Assembly: GCA_009823505.1 (NCBI GenBank)
Contig: VZQC01011939.1
Location: 1,062,822 to 1,126,821 of the forward strand
Direction: 5' to 3'
Length of the DNA: 64,000 bases
Source: Rhizomys pruinosus
Taxonomy: Eukaryota > Chordata > Mammalia > Rodentia > Spalacidae
This document shows, piece by piece, positions 12,114 through 23,393 of this stretch (position 1 is its first letter; every line of letters begins with the position of its first letter). Under the pieces are notes generated by a model, which saw only the letters and a list, made by a program, of their open reading frames with translations, made no database searches and was not told where the DNA came from. The position numbers and the translations under genes are program-made.

Positions 12114-12263
12114 GGTGGCCGCACGCCTTTAATCCTAGCACTGGAGAAGGCAGAGGCAGGCGGATCTTTTGTGCGAGTTAGCAAAAGGCCAGACCTGGGT
12201 CTACAGAGTGAGTTCCAGGACAGCTGGGGCTACAGGAGACCTGTCTTGAAAAAAAAAAAAAAA
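12114..12263 (+). mobile_element. B1 SINE (copy B equivalent)
   Basis: It corresponds to the B1 at 1181-1327 but has inserted bases, for example around 12164-12195. It ends in an A tail that abuts a B3. The corruption is confined to the SINE while the flanks match copy A. Confidence 0.85.
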
Positions 12264-12540
12264 GGGCTGGAGGAATGCCTAGCGGTTAAGAGCACCGACG
12301 CTCTTGCAGAGGACCTGGGTTCGATCCCCAGCACCCACATGGGCGGCTAAGCTAAAGAAACCGTCTGTAAACTCCAATTCCAGGAGAGACTCCAGTTCCC
12401 AGGGGATCCGAGACCTCTTCTGACCTCGCGCAGATTGCATACACAGGGTGCACAGAACTGCATGCAGACAATACATACATACACACCTACAACAAAAAAA
12501 ATAAATAATAATAAAAAAAAATTAAAAAAAAAAAAAAAAA
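12264..12540 (+). mobile_element. B3 SINE (copy B equivalent)
   Basis: It corresponds to the B3 at 1328-1590. 'GAGGACCTGGGTTCGATCCC' is intact. The middle and tail have extra or missing bases relative to copy A. It is followed by gaaatcagagacc, the same string found just before the B1, so the pair is bracketed by one short direct repeat. Confidence 0.85.
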
Positions 12541-12634
12541 GAAATCAGAGACCGACACCACCAAACGGTGATGTTGACATGGAGCACCTGGAAAGCTGAT
12601 GCACTGTGGTGCGGGTCCCAGAAGTGTTACAATT

Positions 12635-12960
12635 CTTCCCTCCCTCTCTCCCTCCCTCCCTCTCTTCCTTTCTTCTTCCCCTTCCCTCTCTCCCTCCCTT
12701 CTTTCCTTCCCTTCTTACTCCCTCCCCCTCCACCATTAAATTTATGTATGTGTGTGTGGGGGCTGTGGGTGTATGCATACACATGGGGTGCACATGTGTC
12801 TGTGTGCATGTGAACATCAGAAGATAACCTCAGAACTCCGTCCACCTAATTTTTGAGTCAGGGTCTCTCCATGGCCTGAAGTTCACCCACCAGGCTTCAC
12901 TGTCTCTGCCTTCTCAGCATGGAGCCACTGTACCACCACACTTGGCTTTGACAGGCTTCT
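12635..12960 (+). repeat. Pyrimidine tract and TG-headed repeat (copy B equivalent)
   Basis: This is the same arrangement as 1685-2010, with length differences in the CCCT tract and the TG stretch. No gene is present. Confidence 0.6.
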
Positions 12961-13382
12961 GAGAATGGAGTGCCTCACTGACCTAATCATCTCCCCAGTC
13001 CTGTGTGCCAATTTCTTACGCACAGAACAGGCTTCTGTCATGTAACCCAGCAGTTTTTCAGCCAGAGAAGCTAGGAGACATGAAATCAGGCATCTACAGA
13101 GAGACTTCTACGGGAGCACTCCTGGAAGCTCTGTTTACATCAGCACAGATTAGGAGCCGGGACAAGGGAGCTGCAAGCTGCAAGCGACAACATCCATGCT
13201 ACCACAGGACACCGTGGCCAGTATCACAGGCACTAGGCTGAGTTGAGGAAGCCACAAAGGTAAAACCCAACAGGTGAAATTGGTCTGTGGTGACAGAAGT
13301 CTCTAGTGGGGAAGGGAGGGAAGGCTGGAGAGCAGCTGAGGACTTTCCATCTCTGTGACAAAATATCTAAGATAAGCACTTT

Positions 13383-13534
13383 ATTTTTTTGGTCTTTTCG
13401 AGACAGAGTCTCCCTGTAGTCCCAGCTGTCCTGGAACTCACTCTGTAGACCAGGCTGGCCTTGAACTCACAAAGATCCGCCTGCCTCTGCCTCTCAAGTG
13501 CTAGGATTAAAGGCGTGTGCCACCATGCCCGGCT
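13383..13534 (-). mobile_element. B1 SINE (intact equivalent)
   Basis: This is a full reverse-orientation B1 ending on the plus strand in 'gtgccaccatgcccggc'. It is the better version of the damaged element at 2429-2571. Confidence 0.92.
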
Positions 13535-13546
13535 CAGATAAGCACT

Positions 13547-13789
13547 TTTTTTTTAAATTTTATTTATTTTTGTATGTATATGAATGTACTGTCTGCCTGT
13601 AGGTTTGTGCACCCGTGTCGTGCAATGCCGCAGAGGTCAGAAGGGGGTCTCGGATTCCCCTGGAACAGGAGTTCTCCTCGAATTGGAGTTACGGACGGTT
13701 CTCAGCCACCATGTGGGTGCTGGGGATCGAACCCCAGTCCTCTGCAAGAGCAGTCGGTACTCTTAACTGCTAGGCTATCTCTCCAGCCC
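13547..13789 (-). mobile_element. B3 SINE (copy B equivalent)
   Basis: Reverse-orientation B3 with 'ggatcgaaccccagtcctct' at the B box and 'ggctatctctccagccc' at the head. It is cleaner than 2589-2834. Confidence 0.92.
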
Positions 13790-15072
13790 AAGATAAGCAC
13801 TTTCTAAGAAGGCTGCCACTTTGGGTCTGTAGCTACACAGACACAAAGGAGAAGAATGTCTGGAGCATGTTAGCCAGGAAACCGGGGGTGGAGGGAGGGA
13901 GACGTGCTCCCAAGAACCCCTTAGGTGGCATGCCCCCAGAGACCCAACCTTCTCTTAGCCCTACCCCCCAAAGGTCCCAACCTCCTTTCAGTAACACATA
14001 GGTCAGGGCTGAGCCTTAAACACAGGCCTCTGGGGCACAGTCCAGATGAGAGGTGACTGCTGAGGAAGATACCCTCATCTTAGTTGCAGCACGATACACC
14101 GTTCTGTGCACCCCTATCAGAACACACTTAGCCCTTTCCAGACTGGATGCACATTACTGTATGCAACTCAGCTACAAAGAAGTTACTAGAAGGATGGCGA
14201 GAACCTCAGCAAACAGAGTGCACACTTCCCTGGAGCCTGGCCTGCGGCTGCTGTCCCCATCCTCTGCTCTCTCAGGGAAGCTGTGTGGATCATGGCCTTC
14301 TATACAAAAAGATGACTATATTCTAGTTCCTGGGACTTGCCATGTCACCCTAATGGCACACAGTGACATAAAAGGTGACAGACTGCAGTTGGCATCGAAG
14401 CTGCCAGTTGGGCGGCCTGGACCTGGATTTTTAGCTAGAGCCATTGGTCACAGAAGTGCCTAAAACGGAGGGTGGACAGGCAGAGGAACAGTCTAAGAGA
14501 GGCAGCTGGAGGCTGATGCAGTCCACAACTGCGGGCCTCACAGGAGGGGGCCACAGTGAAGGCCAGTCAGCCACCTCTGCAAGCCCTCTCCCAGCAGATT
14601 CCAGACAGAACCAGTCTTACTGACTCCTTGATTGAGGCCTAATTGCCTGCCCTGTCTTCTAATTTCCAAACAGCAGAGGATGGATTTGTGTTGTTGAAGA
14701 AATTGATTTTGTTGAGGTATATTCCAGGTCTTCAGATCCCCAGGGTCTCAGGAGAGGCAGCTGAACTGTCTTCCTCCCATGTCCAGGCAGACCCTAGAGG
14801 CTGGGGGTACTCAGGAACAGGTGACACAGACACGGGGTGGGGGGTGAAGAGTCAGGATCCATCTGCACTCCCAGGTTGCTGAGGACACGAGGACAGCCCT
14901 GAGGGAGCGTGTAACCAGCCCAGCCCTGGTGGCCGACACTGCTCTACCGAGGATGCCATGTGGCTCTGAGTGGGGACACGAAGCCCTTGGAGGAGTCTCA
15001 TCATCAAGCCAGGACAACTTCCTGTGTGAACCTCAACACAAGCCACCCCCAAGCTCCTCCCACATAACGGGT

Positions 15073-16643
15073 GTCAGTCTGGCAGGCTCTACTGTATGTG
15101 GACACTGTCAGCGGGGCAGGCTCTACTGTGTGTGGAGGACACTGTCAGCGGGGCAGGCTGTACTGTGTGTGGAGGACACTGTCTGCAGGGCAGGCTCTAC
15201 TGTATGTGGACACTGTCAGCGGGACAGGCTCTACTGTGTGTGGAGGACACTGTTAGCGGGGCAGGCTCTACTGTGTGTGGACGCTGTCAGCAGGGCAGGC
15301 TGTACTATATGTGGACACTGTCAGCGGGACAGGCTCTACTGTGTGTGGACGCTGTCAGCGGGGCAGGCTCTACTGTATGTGGACACTGTCAGCGGGACAG
15401 GCTCTACTGTGTGTGGAGGACACTGTTAGCGGGGCAGGCTCTACTGTATGTGGACACTGTCAGCGGGGCAGGCTCTACTGTGTGTGGACACTGTCAGCGA
15501 GGCAGGCTCTACTGTATGTGGACACTGTCAGCGGGGCAGGCTCTACTGTGTGTGGACACTGTCAGCGGGGCAGGCTCTACTGTATGTGGAGGACACTGTC
15601 AGCGGGGCAGGCTCTACTGTATGTGGACACTGTCAGCGGGGCAGGCTCTACTGTGTGTGGACACTGTCAGCGGGGCAGGCTCTACTGTATGTGGAGACTG
15701 TCAGCGGGGCAGGCTCTACTGTGTGTGGACACTGTCAGCGGGGCAGGCTCTACTGTATGTGGACACTGTCAGCGAGGCAGGCTCTACTGTGTGTGGACGC
15801 TGTCAGCGGGGCAGGCTCTACTGTGTGTGGACGCTGTCAGCGGGGCAGGCTCTACTGTGTGTGGAGGACACTGTCAGCGGGGCAGGCTCTACTGTGTGTG
15901 GACACTGTCAGCGGGGCAGGCTCTACTGTATGTGGAGGACACTGTCAGCGGGGCAGGCTCTACTGTATGTGGACACTGTCAGCGGGGCAGGCTCTACTGT
16001 ATGTGGACGCTGTCAGCGGGGCAGGCTCTACTGTGTGTGGACGCTGTCAGCGGGGCAGGCTCTACTGGGTGTGGAGGACGCTGTCAGCGGGGCGGGCTCT
16101 ACTGTGTGTGGACACTGTCAGCGGGGCAGGCTCTACTGTATGTGGACACTGTCAGCGAGGCAGGCTCTACTGTGTGTGGACGCTGTCAGCGGGGCAGGCT
16201 CTACTGTGTGTGGACGCTGTCAGCGGGGCAGGCTCTACTGTGTGTGGAGGACGCTGTCAGCGGGGCAGGCTCTACTGTGTGTGGAGGACGCTGTCAGCGG
16301 GGCAGGCTCTACTGTGTGTGGACACTGTCAGCGGGGCAGGCTCTACTGTGTGTGGACACTGTCAGCGGGGCAGGCTCTACTGTGTGTGGACACTGTCAGC
16401 GGGGCAGGCTCTACTGTGTGTGGACATTGTCAGCAGGGCAGGCTCTACTGTGTGTGGACGCTATCAGCAGGGCAGGCTCTACTGTGTGTGGACATTGTCA
16501 GCAGGGCAGGCTCTACTGTGTGTGGACACTGTCAGCAGGGCAGGCTCTACTATGTGTGGAGGACGCTGTCAGCGGGACAGGCTCTACTATGTGTGGAGGA
16601 CGCTGTCAGCGGGACAGGCTCTACTATGTGTGGAGGACGCTGT
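15073..16643 (+). repeat. 34/37-bp minisatellite, copy B
   Basis: About 45 tandem units of 34 or 37 bp are present, more regular than those of copy A. The consensus 34-bp unit has no stop codon in any of the three plus-strand frames, and 34 is one more than a multiple of three. An ORF therefore cycles through all frames and long overlapping ORFs appear (up to 544 codons at 15096-16730). The minus strand carries TGA and TAG in every unit. The last units share the 'ctatgtgtggaggacgctg' variant also seen at the end of copy A. I treat this as intronic satellite DNA and not as a gene. Confidence 0.95.
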
Positions 16644-18321
16644 GGGGGGGGGCAGGAAGCTGCAATCTCTCACAAGGTGGGGGAGGGGGACCAGGTTGCT
16701 CCACACAGGAGCCCTGACCCTCTCACGTAGCCCCCCTGATCCTCAGTAGCATAGACAAAACAGGACAAGCCAGCACCTCTCACGCAGCCCCCACCCACCC
16801 ACCCACCCCAGGGCAGACTTTCTAGGCTCAGCCCCATCAAAGCACTGACAATGAGAGATGAGAGGGAAGGGTGACTCAGTGGCCCTGAGGGTAAATATGG
16901 GAAGGGGGAGGTGATGACTAGTCTAGCTTCACCCTTCCTAGATGTGGGCAGACCCTACCACTTGCAGGGCAAGCTGGGCACACTACGGCTCGATGTAGGT
17001 TGGGGACCCAAGAAGGGCCAGCTGATCCCGGAAGCTCAGTGTTTTCAGCCTCAACCAGCAAAACCTGCTCCAACCATCCAGTAGCCAATGGCTGGCCCAC
17101 TTGCCATCTCCCACTCCATCAGTCCCCACCTTGCCTTTCAAGGTCTGGCATACTAGCTGCAGATGTGGTGTGTACTAACCCTGGGTCTGATCCTCAGCCG
17201 CATGTCAGCCAGCTGTGCTGGCACACACCTATAATCCCAGCACTCCAGAGGTAAACAAAAGAAGACAAGGGTTATGCTTGGCTCTATAGGAATTAGAGTC
17301 CAGCCTGGGCTACATGAAAGTGCTTGAAAACAAAAACACTAACTCACAAAGAGGACCTGGCATGGCTCAGTCATTAGGTTAACAACTCGCAATGCAATCA
17401 AGCCTCTGTGGCCCAGTACTGTCCACAGCAAGACCCAAGACACACAGACCCACTGCCTCAAGGCCAAGTTTTCAGAGATGAATCTGGCGGCGTCGCGTCT
17501 CCCACAGACTACAAGAAGCCAAGCCGGCCTTAGGCGCCCATTGGCAGGAGGAGCTTCACGCATCTCCTGTTCTCAGACTCTCCCTGGCCCAGGTGGACCT
17601 GAGCAGGGACCCAGAGGTGGCTCACTGTGGAGCATCCAGACAGACAGCCCCAGAATAAGACCTGAAGGGCACATCTGAGCCAAGTCCAGTGGCCACAGGA
17701 TCCACACAGGCAGTATCTGCAGGGGGCACACACCTGCTTTGGGGGGGGTACAGTGTTGATCTGGAGTCCAACAAAGAGGCAGATCTCATGGGTGGCTACA
17801 GACCACCCGGGGTCCCCTCTGTCCAGCTCTGAGGTCATTTCATATGAGGGACCCCTGACATCATCATCATACTGATCCTTTTAAACTATCTAGAATACTT
17901 TTTGGCCAGGATGGGTTTGGGAAAAGCTCTAAGGAGCAGTGCTGGGACAGGTTTGCCTGGGAGCGCTGGACAGGTCCCTCTGTGCAGTGCCCCCTGCGGA
18001 GGGCCTGGGGAGCCCTGGCCCTCAACACGAGCTACCTGTGTTCTGACACTCACACTGGAGATGGAGAAAGTCATTACTAAGCCCCAGAGTGTCCGTCAGA
18101 CGGCAAGGACACACACTCCAAACGTGTACAACGAGTTTACACAGGATGGAAGGCGCAATGGAAGCAGCCGAGCTGTGTGGAGTGTGAAGAGACACCCAGG
18201 GTTCACAATCATTTCACAATGTGGCTGTGACCACAGCCATTTTTATACACTCCAGGAGAGCAGACCTGGTGATGTGGTGGGCCCAAAAGGCCCACTGGGG
18301 GCGCCCTTGATGTCGCCTTAC
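16644..18321. other. Shank2 intron downstream of the second SH3 exon (portion)
   Basis: No exon or RNA gene was found. It holds a C-rich ACCC repeat near 16790-16808, a B4-type SINE fragment (17150-17345) and low-copy sequence. I looked for the next expected Shank2 exon, which would encode the linker leading to the PDZ domain and begin by completing a Glu codon, and did not see it here. Confidence 0.65.
17150..17345 (+). mobile_element. B4-type SINE, partial
   Basis: A weak ID-like left part ('ccctgggtctgatcctcagc') is followed by a B1-like right part ('cacctataatcccagcactc', 'agcctgggctacatga') and an A-rich end. This order is that of B4, the composite ID-B1 SINE of rodents. It is old and diverged. 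Confidence 0.7.
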
Positions 18322-18435
18322 CTGCCTGGCTGTCCCGGGGCTTGCACTGCACCTCCTCCACACACTCAGCCGGGAACCACCCGATGTGGCCGCGCGCGCT
18401 GCCTTCCCAGAAGCCTCCTTCACCGATGCTCAGAA
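18322..18435 (-). CDS. Shank2: Shank2 exon: second half of SH3 domain
   Basis: Shank2 is a scaffold of excitatory postsynaptic densities. It links glutamate-receptor complexes (through its PDZ domain) to Homer, cortactin and actin. This 114-nt internal exon encodes residues 177-213 of the short isoform plus parts of two split codons. It starts at LSIGEGGFWEGS, includes GHIGWFPAECVEEV and ends at CKPRDSQA. The Trp in FWEG and the GWFPxxxV end are the classic SH3 C-terminal features. The position often held by Tyr in the last motif is Cys here, as in the SHANK family. The acceptor (minus-strand 'gacctccag') and donor ('GCAG|gtaagg') are consensus. Phase 1 at both ends matches the upstream exon, and the split Val codon is completed exactly. 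Identification is from recognition of the family sequence and no database search was run. Confidence 0.95.
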
Positions 18436-18724
18436 CTGGAGGTCACAGAAAGGGAAAAGGCTTCAGTCTGAAGGAGAGACAAAGGGACTGAGTGTTGGGA
18501 CACCCAACAGCAGGGAGAGGAAGCGAGGGCCCGTGCTGCCTGCATCTCGGGTGCATTTGTCACGGACAGCACTTCCTTCAGCTGTGCATGAGGTAGTTGA
18601 GACCATGTGGCCCTCAGGGAACACAGTCCCAGGGGTGCCGATGCCCCGGCCCACCCGCCTCTCCCACCTGCTGGGTGATGGAGAAGAGAGAAGCCTGGAT
18701 GTCCTTTGACATTCTTATTTTATC

Positions 18725-19025
18725 ATACATATGTGTGCATGTGCACATGTATGTGCAAGCATATGGTGGCCAGACAACCTTGGGTTTCATCCTTAGGAAC
18801 ACTGTCCACCTTATTTTTCAAGACAAGGTCACTCACTGGCCTGGAGCTCAGCCATCAGGTGAGGCTGGCTGGTCAGCGAGGTCCAGAGATGCCCGTCTCC
18901 CTCTCCCCAGGACTGACATTACAAGTACGCGCCACCAGGCCCAGCTTTTTAACAGGATTCTAAGGCTTGATGTCAGGTCCTCATGTTCACAAGGCCAGCA
19001 CCTCACTGAAGAAGTCATGTCCTGA
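18725..19025 (+). repeat. TG-headed rodent interspersed repeat
   Basis: A (TG/CA)-rich head ('atatgtgtgcatgtgcacat') leads into 'cactggcctggagctcagcc', 'caccaggcccagctttttaa' and 'gtcaggtcctcatgttcac'. This is a pattern I know from many rodent introns. I do not give it a family name. It is diverged and non-coding. Confidence 0.6.
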
Positions 19026-19631
19026 CCCATATCACACATGGGTCAGCTGACCTGAGCACAGGGCCGCTGGTGCCGCTTCTCCACTATAGACGGGGTGGAA
19101 CTGGACATCTCCACCAGGATTTCAGGTGTCGAAATTGGGGACTGTCACTTCCAAGGGAGAGAGCACTGGGGTACTACTATCTTCCTACCCTGGGTGGAGG
19201 GAGGAAGGCTGAAGAGATGGTCCAGCTGTCTGCCTCTCTAGAAAATTCTATCTGCCTCTTTGGAGTCTAACTTAGTGTGGAAAGACAGTCCACAGCCTGA
19301 AGCTGTCTGATCTTGAGATATTGTCCCAATGGTGGGCACTCACTGGATAGTTACTAGCTCTGTGTGGCACTGGGCCTGTGGCAGAGGTACTTAATACAGA
19401 AACCACTAACTGTTGCTGCTGGTGAGAAGAAACCAATTTCTTCATGGAGAAGGGAAGGTGGCCATATGGTCACAGGCCCTCAAGGGTGGAGCCATTCAGC
19501 CTTGGAGGACACCCTCCCTGGGCTGAGAGCCAAGGCACACAACAAGACTGAGGGATGGAGGATGAAAATAAAGGAGAATTGTTTTTAAATTCAACTGATA
19601 GATGTGAGCCAGGAACATAAGCCCAGAGACT

Positions 19632-19827
19632 CCAGGGGCTGGACCAGCCTGCTCCCTCCAACCCTGTTAGTATAAGGACCCCAGGGGCTGGACCAGCCTG
19701 CTCCCTCCAGCCCTGTTAGTATAAGGACCCCAGGGGCTGGACCAGCCTGCTCCCTCCAGCCCTGTTAGTATAAAGACTCCGGGGACTGGACCAGCCTGCT
19801 CCCTCCAGCCCTGTTAGTATAAAGATT
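19632..19827 (+). repeat. 49-bp minisatellite, 4 copies
   Basis: Units start at 19632, 19681, 19730 and 19779, each with 'ggctggaccagcctgctccc' (the fourth reads 'gactgg') and 'cctgttagtataa'. The first three are nearly identical and the fourth differs at a few sites. It lies inside the Shank2 SH3 intron. Confidence 0.95.
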
Positions 19828-20921
19828 CCAGCAAAACTCCTACTTGGAAGGGGACATGTACCCTCAGAACGTGGGAACTCCCCATCCTGTCTACATATCT
19901 CAATCTGCTTTTAAATTACTTAGCACTCTGGCCCTGCAATGTACTACCAGAGATGTTTTCCTCCCTCTTCCATTCCAACCTCAAAGGGTAGATGATAAAG
20001 ATCTACCCAGTCCGGTGAATTTGAAAGGCCAACCAAACAAGCACTTGCTTTGTAAGTTTTGCCCAATAATCTGAAGAAAGAATGTAGATGGAGTGGACAA
20101 GCTATGTTCCCCAGCTGAGCAAACCATCCTAACTGCCCAGGGCAATTCCCTCCACACACGGACGCAGGCCCTGCACGCCACGTGACCCAGTGGAGCTCTG
20201 GACCTGACCCTGCTGTTGGAAAGCACCAGCAAAAATGGAATACCCAGGGCCAGGCTGGTGCCCCGGTCTGTGGGGCCTGCCATGTGCCACATATGGGGCA
20301 GCTTCCTTGTCAATCTGAGACTCAGTTTCCTCACTCGCCAGAGAGGAATACTATTTTACTCAGTGTAAACTGAGGCATACAAACAGCACAGAACAGGGGT
20401 GCTGTCCTATCTGAGCGTCCTGCTGCGCTGCCTGCTCTGGAGGAATCCTGCATGCAGCTCTGCAGTAAAAGGCTTGTGAGTACAGACAGTGCAGAGGACA
20501 GGGACATGCACTGAGTAACTCACCAGTGGGAGCCCTGCTCTTCAGGGTGGTTTCAGAGACATGGGGGAGGGGGACGACAGGATGAACTTCAAGACCAGAT
20601 GGAAGCAAGGAGGGAGGGAGAGGGGTAGAGGCAGGATTTGGGGTCCTGTTCTGAATACATATGTACCAAGCTGTTGATCTTTATAGCTTTATAAGCCTAA
20701 GCAGCCATATGTGTCTGTACTGGTTCTGGGCCATGTGTGCTGGGCCATGGGCCGGGCTTACACACTCCACACACTGGTTCTGTCCAACTGAACCAAGGGT
20801 AAGTTTTGACTGTGATCTTGAGGGAATCACCCATGTCCAGGTGAGTGTGGGTGTGGCCATGTGGGAGTAGGTATGTCTGTTATGGATGTGTCCTGGACTG
20901 TGTGGGCATCTCCAAGAGGGA

Positions 20922-20997
20922 GTGTCTGTAAGGGGTGGGCGTGTCTATAAGGAGTGGGCATGTCTGTAAGGGGTGGGCATGTCTGTGAGTAGGCATG
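20922..20997 (+). repeat. 19-bp minisatellite, about 4 copies
   Basis: Units of 'gtgtctgtaaggggtgggc' recur at 20922, 20941, 20960 and 20979 with single-base changes. The last unit is degenerate. The flanks contain further loose copies. Confidence 0.85.
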
Positions 20998-22728
20998 GCC
21001 CTGTTGGACTGTTTTACGGATGTGTTCCTGTGGGAGTGCCTGCTCCCTGCCCAGTGAAGAGGGAGTCAGGTTTGGCTTCCTCATGAATCAAGGATCTAAT
21101 TCAGAAAATCAAAGACTCCTTTTGTAAGAAGATGTAAGATGACGCTTCCACAGAGCAGGAGAGTGTCGCCATCACAGATCAGGGAAGAGCACCAGCTGGC
21201 AGAAATGAACTTGGGCTCCTGGTGAGGAATGGCTCCTGGGAAGGAACCCAAGGATCCGGGCTGAATTCTAGAGCCCTGCTTGCTCCCAGAGGTGATGGAG
21301 TGATGGACTGGAAAGATCCTATTTATCCCCAGAGCCCAGACTTGCAGGGGCCAAGGGAAACGCAGGATTATCTCCCCTGCAAAGGGTAAGGCCAGGCCTG
21401 GGAGAGCTTGTGGAGAAGAGCCAGTGCCTCGGCTGACTGGAGGGAGGGTGGGGTGAAGCCACCCAGGCCACACACTCCCCCAAGGAAGGGTGCATCCGTG
21501 GGGCCCAGAAGCTGCTAGAAAGAAGGATCGTGCTACCATCATACCCATCAACACAGGCAATGCTCTCGGCACCGGCAGGAGCAAAGGGCTCCCCGGCCTC
21601 TTTCTGCAGGCACAGCCACACTGTCCAGGCAATGGACACCACAGGGCCTCCCCTGCAGCTGTGCAGGAGTAGAGTGTGATTCCTCACCCTCTACCTCCCC
21701 CCACCAAGCCTTTCCTGGGTGTGAAAACCAGTCAGGGTGAAGAGGAGTGAGGGCCTGAGAGGTGACTGGCTCCTGTACTGTAGAAGCCTTGTGTTTAGTA
21801 TGTACTCTGGGCTATCCCATGTGTGCAGCCCTTGGTTTGGATTTAAAAAGTCCGGATGTTCTGTGGCCAGGTGCTGGGCTGGACTCCAGGGTCCCAAAGA
21901 CAGCGCAAGAATTGGGTTGATGCTGGAAGGCCTGTCTGACAGGAGGGTTCCTCTCCTCCCTTCTTTTGGGAGCTGTCTTCCCTGACTTGGTCCACTCATT
22001 CCCGGCTAGCAGCTTCAGGTACTTGAGACTGATGCTCCCTGGGCCCACATCTACACTCGCAGCTCTTGGCCAGGCATCAGCTCAGCATCTTGGGAGCTGG
22101 ACGATGTCCTGAGGCCTAGTCCTCATCAGCTTGCTTACAGCAGTCCTCATCTCTGAATCCTCCAGTGTCATGATGCACAGCTTACAGAGAAAGATGCAAA
22201 GCCCCTAGAAGAGTCCACGCATGAGCCGGCAGCCACCCTGACTTGCGGCAGGATGTGCTGTCCAAAACAGGCAGTGACTGTGTCCAGTTTGCTCCCAGCA
22301 CTATTTAGACAATGATGTCCAAGCACAGCGGGTGCCAGAGACCCCTCCATTCCCTGCTTTCACCAAACACTGCATGTACCTGGCACCGGTCCCATCTGTT
22401 TTCTGTTTGATAGAAGGGTAGTGAGAGGCCTGGGCCTGCTGAGTGGGGGGTATAGAGACGGCCACGAGGCCTGGGCTGCTCAGGTCCCCATGTCCCTGGC
22501 CTGACCTTGGAGCTCACAGAAGCCATGGGGACAGTGGTAAAACCTCTGCATGGGACCCTCACAGTGCCCTTCTGTAAACTGCAAAGATGGGGGATGTGAG
22601 ACGTGTCCTAAGGGCTACTCTACTAATGAAGGCAGCGACTGTCCAGAGAGCTGGTTCCCACACACTGCTGTGCTGGCAGGGTTAGGAAAGGGGCTCTGGG
22701 CCAGGGAAGGTCACACAAGAAGGATGGT

Positions 22729-22990
22729 TTTATATGTGTGCAGTGTATGTATGTGTTCATGTATATGCATGTGTGGTGTACATATATGCATGCTTATGCA
22801 TGTGAAGGCCCACTCTGAAACCGTCTCGCTGAATGTGGAGGTCAGGAGTTCCACAACACTAGCTGGCCAGGGAGCTTCAGGGATCCACCTGCCTTGTCCC
22901 TGATGCTGAGACTGCAGATGCATACGGCTTTGCCTGTCCTTTTACTTGGGCACTAGGGACTTGAAATCAGATCCTCACGCTGCACGGTAA
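22729..22990 (+). repeat. TG-headed rodent interspersed repeat
   Basis: A TG/CA-rich head (22733-22810) is followed by a diverged body with 'agctggccagggagcttcag', 'gggatccacctgcctt' and 'cagatcctcacgctgc'. The order matches the element at 18725-19025. No coding content. Confidence 0.55.
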
Positions 22991-23043
22991 GCACTCTAAC
23001 CCTGGCCCAGGTAAGGATGCTTTATGCCTCATCTGCCTAGCCC

Positions 23044-23393
23044 GTGTGAGCACTGTGAATGAACGTGTCAGTGAGTGAGCACTGTGGATGGACCTGTCAG
23101 TGAGTGAGCACTGTGGATGAACCTGTCAGTGTGTGAGCACTGTGGATGAACCTGTCAGTGTGTGAGCACTGTGGATGAACGTGTCAGTGAGTGAGCACTG
23201 TGGATGAACGTGTCAGTGAGTGAGCACTGTGGATGAACCTGTCAGTGTGTGAGCGCTATGGATGAAAGTGTCAATGAGTGAGCACTGTGGATGAACCTGT
23301 CAGTGAGTGAGCACTGCGGATGAACGTGTCAGTGTGTAAGCACTGTGGATGAACCTGTCAGTGTGTGAGCACTATGGATGAACGTGTCAGTGA
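23044..23393 (+). repeat. 29-bp minisatellite, about 12 copies
   Basis: The unit 'gtgagcactgtggatgaac' plus 'ctgtcagtga' repeats every 29 bp with single-base variation (gaacg/gaacc, cagtga/cagtgt). There are no unique spacers between units, so this is a tandem array and not a CRISPR. Confidence 0.95.

Larger units (their letters stand above)
10862..16643. repeat. Direct duplication, copy B (about 5.8 kb)
   Basis: This is the partner of copy A at 1-5773, in the same orientation and order: unique leader, B1-B3 pair (12114-12540), pyrimidine/TG repeat (12635-12960), reverse B1 and B3 (13383-13789), intronic stretch (13790-15072), minisatellite (15073-16643). Its right flank continues into the clean Shank2 intron, so this is the copy more likely to be placed correctly. 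Its B1-B3 pair is nevertheless noisier than that of copy A. Confidence 0.9.

Noticed and set aside
15096..16730. ORF of 544 codons, plus two other ORFs above 430 codons in the other frames
   Set aside because: All three frames of the same strand are open because the 34/37-bp minisatellite unit lacks stops. There is no splice or promoter context.
23044..23393. Possible CRISPR array
   Set aside because: Units are directly contiguous with no spacers, and the genome is a rodent.
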